Source of the DNA: CAYNND01 sp964528735
Lineage (GTDB): Bacteria > Patescibacteriota > Minisyncoccia > Phycocordibacterales > UBA2100
DNA: 17,251 nucleotides
NCBI GenBank assembly: GCA_964528735.1
Contig: CAZGUV010000019.1
Location: 1 to 17,251 of the forward strand
Direction of reading: 5' to 3'
The translations under genes and the position numbers were made by a program. This document shows, piece by piece, positions 13,268-17,251 of this stretch. How positions within the stretch are numbered: the first letter of the stretch is position 1; each line of letters starts with the position of its first letter. A model generated the notes under the pieces. It searched no databases. It was not told the DNA's origin and saw only the letters and a list, made by a program, of their open reading frames with translations.

Positions 13268-13341
13268 CCGCCTGTAGCTCAGTTGGTAGAGCAGTCGCCT
13301 CTTAAGCGATTGGTCGAAGGTTCGAATCCTTCCGGGCGGAC
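13268..13341 (+). tRNA. tRNA-Lys (anticodon CTT)
   Basis: TCCGCCT pairs with GGGCGGA (last pair T-G); D-arm AGCTCAGTTGGTAGAGC; anticodon loop CTCTTAA on GTCGC/GCGAT gives CTT; perfect T-arm GGAAGGTTCGAATCCTTCC. The acceptor begins T-A and the discriminator would be C, both unusual for tRNA-Lys. CCA is not encoded. Confidence 0.85.
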
Positions 13342-13343
13342 AA

Positions 13344-13385
13344 GAAATCATAAGACGTATGAGAAGCATACGTCTTTTTGATTTC
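13344..13385 (+). terminator. Terminator after tRNA-Lys, core of a large inverted repeat
   Basis: AGACGTATG (13353-13361) pairs with CATACGTCT (13367-13375), followed by TTTT; outside this, GAAATC (13344) pairs with GATTTC (13380). Beyond the stem, the inverted copy of the tRNA 3' end begins at 13386. Confidence 0.88.
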
Positions 13386-13406
13386 TCCGTCCGGAAGGAT
13401 TCGAAC
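13386..13406 (-). pseudogene. Inverted copy of the tRNA-Lys 3' end
   Basis: Read on the minus strand, these 21 bases match the last 21 of tRNA-Lys (T-loop GTTCGAATC, CTTCC, acceptor 3' strand) with one difference. The T-stem partner is lost (GCGCC instead of GGAAG), so no functional tRNA results. With 13320-13340 it makes an inverted repeat around the terminator. Confidence 0.75.
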
Positions 13407-13419
13407 GGCGCAAGGCTGT

Positions 13420-13575
13420 GGAGCCAGTTGTACTCAACTGAAGCCGCGCCGCGTCCAGCAACACTTAGTTGTAATCAACTTAGTGATTGCGGGACGAATC
13501 CAATGGCGAGACGAGAGTTGTGACAACCGACACCTAGTTGTAGTCAANNNNNNNNNNGATTGTCGCGCCGAATCT
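13420..13575. repeat. Array of short TTG/CAA palindromes, interrupted by a gap
   Basis: CAGTTG-tact-CAACTG (near 13428); CACTTAGTTG-taat-CAACTTAGTG (near 13465; 9 of 10 pairs); GTTG-tga-CAAC (near 13517); and CACCTAGTTG-tagt-CAA running into the N gap at 13548. Between the hairpins are GAATC-containing pieces like decayed T-arms. The second and third units align with each other (GATTG and CGAATC follow both). No gene is seen in 13386-13663. Confidence 0.6.
13548..13557. other. Scaffold gap (10 N)
   Basis: Exactly ten Ns, so the true length is uncertain. It falls in the middle of the third palindrome, a likely reason for the assembly break. Confidence 0.95.
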
Positions 13576-13663
13576 GCACCATGAGCTGAGGCATACTGAG
13601 AACGTCTATCTCAGAACTACTGTCCATAATAATCTCTTTGTAAGATTTCGAACTATGGTACGA

Positions 13664-13669
13664 TATAGT
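13664..13669 (+). promoter_or_regulatory. -10 box for the GNAT gene
   Basis: TATAGT, 6 nt before the ATG at 13676; it rules against the earlier in-frame ATG at 13655. Confidence 0.55.
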
Positions 13670-13675
13670 ACATAC

Positions 13676-14173
13676 ATGCAGTACACGATTGTTAAGAGTA
13701 CATGGAAGGACGCGGTTGATCTTCTCCATCTTCATCGCTCAATTGCAAAAGAGACAAACAATCTAGCTGTTTCAAAGACAGATAAGTCTCCCTCTACAGT
13801 CCTCACGTTTGCAAAGGCATATTTGCACCGAAAGCGGATGCATACCTTTGTCGCTAAAGAGGGTGTGACTATCATCGGCTACATTACTATTGTCACTGGT
13901 AAGTTTAAGAAGGTAGAACAAAACGCCTATATTGTAATGGCGGTGCTCGATTCGCATCGTGGAAAGGGGATTGGCACAGCGCTCTTGAACAAAGCAGAGG
14001 AGTTTGCACGAAGCCACAAGATGCATCGTATGGAGCTCGAAGTCTTTGAATCAAACACAGGCGCAATACGGCTGTACGAAAAAAATGGCTATATACATGA
14101 GGGTAGACGTCGAGAAGCTGTGCAGACACCACATGGTTACGAAGACATTCTCTGGATGGGCAAAATCATATAA
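13676..14173 (+). CDS. GNAT-family N-acetyltransferase
   Basis: GNAT enzymes move an acetyl group from acetyl-CoA to an amine. The 165-residue product has the fold in order: a helical N-terminus, IIGYITIV (strand 4 region), motif A VLDSHRGKGIGTALLNKAEEFA (the RGKGIG loop binds the CoA pyrophosphate), ELEVFESNTGAIRLYEKNGY (motif B), and a final strand GYEDILWMGK. This layout resembles RimI-like and small-molecule acetyltransferases; the substrate is unknown. The start at 13676 is set by TATAGT 6 nt upstream. A stand-alone gene. Confidence 0.9.
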   Translation: MQYTIVKSTWKDAVDLLHLHRSIAKETNNLAVSKTDKSPSTVLTFAKAYLHRKRMHTFVAKEGVTIIGYITIVTGKFKKVEQNAYIVMAVLDSHRGKGIGTALLNKAEEFARSHKMHRMELEVFESNTGAIRLYEKNGYIHEGRRREAVQTPHGYEDILWMGKII

Positions 14174-14232
14174 ATAGCATAGATGCGATTGAAAAGGTGT
14201 TTTTCCACATTTTAATCACCTGATTGTGCAAT

Positions 14233-14254
14233 AATATATCATCCATGATATATT
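14233..14254. repeat. Perfect 22-bp palindrome AATATATCAT-cc-ATGATATATT
   Basis: Ten-base arms without a mismatch and a 2-bp centre. Its right arm contains the extended -10 TGATATATT (14246-14254). It could be an operator over this promoter or a cruciform. Confidence 0.6.
14246..14254 (+). promoter_or_regulatory. Extended -10 for the candidate RNA upstream of murB
   Basis: TGATATATT; transcription would begin near 14261, at the first base of the structured region. Confidence 0.45.
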
Positions 14255-14260
14255 CGTATC

Positions 14261-14445
14261 AGAAGTCGCCATCCCCAGATGGAGACGTAAAACGCCCGTG
14301 ATATCGGGCACAACGTTCTTTCCCTCACGACTGAGGGAGCCACCTTTAAGCTTCATTCGAAAAAGCTTAAGGTATATCTGTCACACAACCGGCGTCGACA
14401 GAAGGAACGAATCAACTCTAGTAGCTGGGGACGAGTTGATTTTTT
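14261..14445 (+). ncRNA. Candidate structured RNA or riboswitch-like leader upstream of murB
   Basis: The 298-bp gap before murB holds a dense series of helices: CCAT/ATGG, GCCCG/CGGGC, then an outer helix CGTTCTTT with AAGGAACG that encloses three hairpins (CCCTC/GAGGG; ACCTTTAAGCTT with AAGCTTAAGGT, one bulge; TCTGTC/GACAGA). A terminator ends it 26 bp before the murB ATG. It may be a stand-alone RNA of about 185 nt, or a leader that controls murB by attenuation: murB lacks both a good -10 of its own and a Shine-Dalgarno. I match it to no known riboswitch class. Confidence 0.55.
14410..14445 (+). terminator. Intrinsic terminator before murB
   Basis: AATCAACTC pairs with GAGTTGATT (9 bp, 14-nt loop) followed by a T-tract. 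It ends the candidate RNA, or works as an attenuator for murB. Confidence 0.82.
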
Positions 14446-14471
14446 CTTGCACTGCGCTCTAATTATCTCTC

Positions 14472-15404
14472 ATGAATATTGTTGAACACAAATCTCTCAA
14501 AGAATTGACTACATTCGGCATTGGAGGAAATGCTCGATACTATATCGCATGTGAAGACGAGTCAGACATACTTGATGCATTGCGATTTTGTCATGACTCG
14601 CAGCTTCCATACACGATTCTCGCGGGAGGAAGTAATGTACTCATCGCTGATTCAGGCTATGCGGGATGCATCATCCATGTGCAAACCAAGAAAAGTGTTC
14701 GCATGGGTAAGACCCTGACGATAGATGCGGGAGTTGTGCTCCTTGATTCAATACAACGTTCACACGAGTATGCCCTTGGCGGGTGGGAAAAGCTTGCAGG
14801 TATACCAGGAAGTATAGGCGGCGCTATACGAGGGAATGTGGGCGCGTTTGGAAGTGAAATAAAAGAGTTTTGCACATCAGTGCGTGCATTGCACAGTCAG
14901 ACACTTGATGTGCGAGTGTATGCAAACGAAGAATGTGAGTTCTCGTATCGAAGCTCGTATTTCAAAGAGAATCCTGAATGGGTAATACTATCGGCAANNN
15001 NNNNNNNGTTCACATTGCAGAATCTTGATACAGAAACAGGAACCAAGTCAGCACAAGAAACTATAGCGGAGCGTGAACGTCGACACCTCCAAAACATTCC
15101 TTGCGCCGGTTCGTACTTTATGAACCCAGTCGCGCCACAATGGGTGCAGGACGAGTTTAGACGTGAGCGAAATGTCGAACCTCGTGAAAGTCGTGTCCCT
15201 GCGGGGTGGCTTATTGAGAAAGTAGGCATGAAAGGATGTACCGTTGGTGGTGCATCCTCGAGCTCGATGCATGCAAACTATCTTATCAACAATGGCAATG
15301 CTTCAGCAGAGGATGTTCGTGCAGTCGCGCGCGCAATCCAGGACAAAGTGCAAAACACCTACCTTACCTACTTACACGAAGAGCCATCACTCATCGGATT
15401 TTAA
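14472..15404 (+). CDS. murB: UDP-N-acetylmuramate dehydrogenase MurB (interrupted by a gap)
   Basis: MurB reduces UDP-GlcNAc-enolpyruvate to UDP-MurNAc with NADPH and FAD, the second committed step of peptidoglycan synthesis in the cytoplasm. About 310 residues. FAD-binding motifs are TTFGIGGNA (about 13-21), LAGGSNVLI and AGIPGSIGGAIRGNVGAFG; the catalytic region has SYRSSYFKEN, PCAGSYFMNP (Ser proton donor) and GWLIEKVGMKG; the C-terminus has MHANYLINNGNASAEDV. Ten Ns (14998-15007) fall after WVILSA, but the frame continues with FTLQN, so the gap length may be right or nearly so. It is followed after 45 bp by the Ddl-like gene, a peptidoglycan context. Confidence 0.95.
   Translation: MNIVEHKSLKELTTFGIGGNARYYIACEDESDILDALRFCHDSQLPYTILAGGSNVLIADSGYAGCIIHVQTKKSVRMGKTLTIDAGVVLLDSIQRSHEYALGGWEKLAGIPGSIGGAIRGNVGAFGSEIKEFCTSVRALHSQTLDVRVYANEECEFSYRSSYFKENPEWVILSAXXXXFTLQNLDTETGTKSAQETIAERERRHLQNIPCAGSYFMNPVAPQWVQDEFRRERNVEPRESRVPAGWLIEKVGMKGCTVGGASSSSMHANYLINNGNASAEDVRAVARAIQDKVQNTYLTYLHEEPSLIGF
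14998..15007. other. Scaffold gap (10 N) inside murB
   Basis: Exactly ten Ns. The reading frame is kept across it. Confidence 0.95.
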
Positions 15405-15434
15405 CAGATGGGTGTGTAGGGTGCTTTTTAATGA

Positions 15435-15443
15435 TGGTATACT
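15435..15443 (+). promoter_or_regulatory. Extended -10 for the Ddl-like gene
   Basis: TGGTATACT, 6 nt before the ATG at 15450. Confidence 0.65.
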
Positions 15444-15449
15444 GTTTCC

Positions 15450-16406
15450 ATGAAAGAACAGTTGCACGTCGCAATACTTCGTGGTGGTAGTTCGACCGAG
15501 TACGATATTTCACTCAAAAGTGGTCACGCAGTACAAATGGCACTTGAAGGTGTGCATGACGCGCATGATGTGTTTATAGATAAGCGAGGACGCTGGCATA
15601 GGCGCGGTGTCGAAGTTACGCCAGAAAAGGCGCTCCAGGGCATTTCAGTTGTTTTCAATGCGATGCATGGTACTTATGGGGAAGATGGTACCGTACAAAA
15701 AATACTTACATCTCTCGGTGTACCTTATACCGGAGCAGATTCGTTTGCCTCAGCTATAGCTCTCGATAGAGCGCGAGCGAAGGAAGCACTAAAAAAGATA
15801 CCAAACACACGGATGCCACAACATCACGTTGTGTCGCACTACGAAGGAATGCATTATGGTGAAAAGTCTCATGAAATATTTTCATATTTTGGACCACCGT
15901 ATATTGTGAAAGCACTCCATGGGGGTACACATGAGCATGTCCGCATTGCCAAAACACTCCACGACCTCCCGAAGGCAATTCACCATGTCGCGAAGGCAAC
16001 GCATGACGACGTAATTGTTGAGCAATTTGAGAAAGGCAAACATATCTCGTGCCATGTCATTTCTGGTTTTAGAAATAAGGAGCGGTATACAACGATACCT
16101 TCTGAGGTAACATTTAACGATGGTTTACATGTAAGCGCTTACGCGCCAGCAGACGTGAGTGCGTCAATGAAAAAGCGAATTGAAGAGGCCTCAGAGTACA
16201 TTCATGCCACACTCGAACTCGGACATGTTTCTGAGTCACATTTTATTGCAACCGATCGCTCGCTCTTCTTCCTTAGTGTAGACACATCTCCAATCCTTAC
16301 CACCGCGAGCCCGCTTCTCGTATCTCTTGAGGCTGTAGGCTCATCGCTCAAAGAATATTGTGAGCATCTCGTAGAGACAGCACGCCACACTCGAAGATAT
16401 GAGTAA
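15450..16406 (+). CDS. D-alanine--D-alanine ligase-like ATP-grasp protein with altered active site
   Basis: True Ddl joins two D-Ala for peptidoglycan. This 318-residue product keeps the N-terminal fold: RGGSSTEYDISLKSG (11-25), VVFNAMHGTYGEDGTVQ (67-83), VPYTGAD (91-97), and later IVKALHGG (152-159) and VIVEQFEKGKHIS (188-200). The ATP-binding and metal-binding parts are changed. The Gly-Ser-Ser loop after the Lys reads GTHEHV. The last block, normally E-[VI]-N-T-x-P-G, reads SVDTSPI (276-282), so the Glu and Asn that hold Mg are Ser and Asp. The preceding R-[VI]-D-F reads ESHF. A catalytically dead or repurposed homologue is likely. It follows murB and overlaps the next gene by 8 bp. Confidence 0.82.
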   Translation: MKEQLHVAILRGGSSTEYDISLKSGHAVQMALEGVHDAHDVFIDKRGRWHRRGVEVTPEKALQGISVVFNAMHGTYGEDGTVQKILTSLGVPYTGADSFASAIALDRARAKEALKKIPNTRMPQHHVVSHYEGMHYGEKSHEIFSYFGPPYIVKALHGGTHEHVRIAKTLHDLPKAIHHVAKATHDDVIVEQFEKGKHISCHVISGFRNKERYTTIPSEVTFNDGLHVSAYAPADVSASMKKRIEEASEYIHATLELGHVSESHFIATDRSLFFLSVDTSPILTTASPLLVSLEAVGSSLKEYCEHLVETARHTRRYE

Positions 16407-16644
16407 TGATTGGCAGAATGATGGTGTATATCTCAAAAAGGTTTTTACAAGCAAAGATTTTGATTCTGCCTTTAAATGCGCAGAACAGGTAGTGCAGGTA
16501 GCCCGTGAAATGGACCACCACCCTGAAATACGGATCTCGTGGGGGAAGTGCGAAATACTCTTGACGAGCCATGATGCACAGGGTGTTACTGAGAGGGACT
16601 TTCTTTTATCAAAAAAGATTGATAGTATACTCACCGACGTTTAA
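16399..16644 (+). CDS. Pterin-4a-carbinolamine dehydratase (PCD/DCoH family)
   Basis: PCD dehydrates 4a-hydroxytetrahydropterin formed by aromatic amino acid hydroxylases. The 81-residue product carries the family signature EMDHHPEI...W...THD..GVTE.DF as EMDHHPEI (38-44), Trp48, SHDAQGVTERDF (57-68), with His40, His41 and His58 in place of the catalytic histidines. It is a little short, lacking the usual first helix. Its ATG overlaps the end of the Ddl-like gene by 8 bp, so translation is coupled. No hydroxylase or pterin gene is in the window, so its role here is open; PCD-like proteins without such partners are known in other bacteria. Confidence 0.88.
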   Translation: MSNDWQNDGVYLKKVFTSKDFDSAFKCAEQVVQVAREMDHHPEIRISWGKCEILLTSHDAQGVTERDFLLSKKIDSILTDV

Positions 16645-16656
16645 AAGCGTCTGATT

Positions 16657-16710
16657 GAGCCCATAGCTCAGCTGGCAAGGAGAGGATAGACACCTCATTT
16701 GCCAAGCGGT
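16657..16710 (+). pseudogene. Truncated tRNA-Ala 5'-half relic
   Basis: GAGCCCATAGCTCAGCTGG matches the start of tRNA-Ala at 16752 in 18 of 19 bases. An 11-nt insertion in the D-loop follows (caaggagagga), then TAGA and ACCTCATTTGC, and similarity stops at the anticodon. The insertion creates a new fold: TGGCAA pairs with TTGCCA, with GAGG/CCTC inside. It lies 95 bp upstream of the intact gene. Not functional as a tRNA. Confidence 0.85.
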
Positions 16711-16751
16711 GCAGTTACTTTGTTCACCGTAGAAACGCCCATAGATATATT

Positions 16752-16824
16752 GGGCCCATAGCTCAGCTGGTAGAGCACCTCATTTGCAATGAGGGGGTCT
16801 GGAGTTCGAATCTCCATGGGTCCA
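16752..16824 (+). tRNA. tRNA-Ala (anticodon TGC)
   Basis: GGGCCCA pairs with TGGGTCC (one G-T pair); D-arm AGCTCAGCTGGTAGAGC; CCTCA/TGAGG anticodon stem with loop TTTGCAA gives TGC; T-arm TGGAGTTCGAATCTCCA. Discriminator A; CCA is not encoded. Confidence 0.95.
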
Positions 16825-16870
16825 CATAGTAAAAAATCCTCCACTTCTGGAGGATTTTTACTTATGTGGA
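16821..16870 (+). terminator. Terminator after tRNA-Ala within a palindrome reaching into the tRNA
   Basis: AAAAATCCTCC-acttct-GGAGGATTTTT forms the terminator stem. The arms continue outward to TCCACATA (16821-16828) and TATGTGGA (16863-16870), so the last bases of the tRNA are part of the palindrome. Confidence 0.88.
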
Positions 16871-16914
16871 AGCCGCAGGTATATGCGAGTTTCTGTAATC
16901 AGAAGGCGAGTATG

Positions 16915-16964
16915 CCGAGGCGGGGTCGCGAGATTTTCTCGTCAGGAAAAATACTTGTGACCAC
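16915..16964 (-). repeat. Dispersed two-box repeat, copy R4
   Basis: Minus strand: GTGGTCACAAG (16964-16954), GTATTTTT, GAGAAAATC, GCGACCCC (16929-16922), GCCTCGG. About 40 of 48 positions agree with R3 at 10649-10695. Box 1 here is the perfect palindrome CTTGTG-ac-CACAAG. It lies just upstream of the PfkB gene. Confidence 0.65.
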
Positions 16965-16987
16965 AAGAGCTATGCAACATTCAAATA

Positions 16988-16996
16988 TGTTACTAT
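16988..16996 (+). promoter_or_regulatory. Extended -10 for the PfkB-type gene
   Basis: TGTTACTAT, 7 nt before the ATG at 17004. Weaker hexamer, same spacing as the others. Confidence 0.4.
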
Positions 16997-17003
16997 TTCA
17001 TGA

Positions 17004-17251
17004 ATGAAGAAAATCTTTGTCTCTGGGTCAGTCGCATTTGATACATTGATGACCACAACACTATCTTTGCGCGGCATGACATTTCCTGAACACGAAATCG
17101 CTACTCATAGCATACTTTCTGATACGCTTTTCAAAAACGATGGAGGCACTGGCGCAAACATTTCATACAATCTCTCCCTGCTCGGTTGTACGCCAACGCT
17201 TATTAGTTCAGTTGGTTCAGACGCTGAGGCATACATTGAACGGCTCAGGCA
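17004..17251 (+). CDS. PfkB-family carbohydrate/nucleoside kinase, N-terminal part (cut by window edge)
   Basis: PfkB kinases phosphorylate sugars or nucleosides with ATP. The visible 82 residues start MKKIFVSGSVAFDTLM, the usual first strand with its Asp, and contain the first family signature as NDGGTGANISYNLSLLG (about 50-66), followed by TPTLISSVGSDAEAYIE. The form with GGTGAN and the early SGSVAFD is close to adenosine-kinase-like members common in CPR genomes; the second signature with the catalytic Asp lies outside the window, so the substrate cannot be given. The start ATG 17004 is chosen over an out-of-frame ATG at 17000 because only 17004 opens the long frame. Confidence 0.85.
   Translation, partial: MKKIFVSGSVAFDTLMTTTLSLRGMTFPEHEIATHSILSDTLFKNDGGTGANISYNLSLLGCTPTLISSVGSDAEAYIERLR

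Noticed and set aside
13140..13270. CRISPR array
   Set aside because: The repeated 32-nt units are tRNA-like, only two in number, unevenly spaced, and there are no cas genes.
13378..13584. 68-residue ORF across the N gap
   Set aside because: It runs through the inverted tRNA copy and the palindromes; it is not a credible protein.
8560..16824. Integrative element or genomic island at the tRNA genes
   Set aside because: No integrase, no 3'-end direct repeats bounding a segment, and the relics are 5' pieces upstream of each tRNA.

Overview
The window looks like a metagenome-assembled scaffold from a Candidate Phyla Radiation (Patescibacteria, probably Parcubacteria-like) bacterium. The grounds are: a tandem set of small two-helix TrbC/VirB2-type pilin-like proteins, a membrane-anchored solute-binding protein with no permease beside it, a metallo-beta-lactamase-fold protein without the usual metal motif, four of five tRNA genes without an encoded CCA, and genes with no Shine-Dalgarno sequence. 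TGA is used as a stop, so this is not a TGA-recoding lineage. Two runs of exactly ten Ns (13548-13557 and 14998-15007) are scaffold gaps. The taxonomic call is inference.

Layout. 1-1016: the start of rpsA (minus) and a GC-richer membrane protein gene (minus) with its own classical promoter, Shine-Dalgarno and terminator. 1164-6796: an MBL-fold protein, a small anchored protein, gyrA, a SAM methyltransferase and a solute-binding protein, all plus and each with a -10 box a few bases before the start codon. 6825-8552: five pilin-like genes in a row. 8560-10800: tRNA-Leu, a PhnB/VOC-family gene, a candidate structured RNA, a two-gene membrane module in an AT-rich stretch, tRNA-Glu, and copies of a new dispersed repeat. 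10820-12849: an MFS exporter and a divergent TrmH-type RNA methyltransferase. 12850-13663: tRNA-Val and tRNA-Lys inside tRNA-derived relics and palindromes, plus the first gap. 13676-16644: a GNAT acetyltransferase, a second candidate structured RNA, murB, a D-Ala-D-Ala-ligase-like gene with altered catalytic residues, and a pterin carbinolamine dehydratase. 16657-17251: an Ala tRNA relic, tRNA-Ala, a fourth copy of the dispersed repeat and the start of a PfkB-type kinase.

Three patterns run through the window. First, at least thirteen genes have a TATAAT-like -10 hexamer ending 6-9 nt before the start codon, often with the extended TGn, which predicts leaderless mRNAs and corrects several starts. 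Second, every tRNA gene has a partial copy of its own 5' part 55-170 bp upstream; three of these relics share the same altered D-loop core, and four of five tRNA 3' ends lie inside a downstream palindrome. Third, a repeat built of GTGGTCACAA and GCGACCCC boxes occurs four times. No complete defence system, CRISPR array, integrase or transposase is visible.
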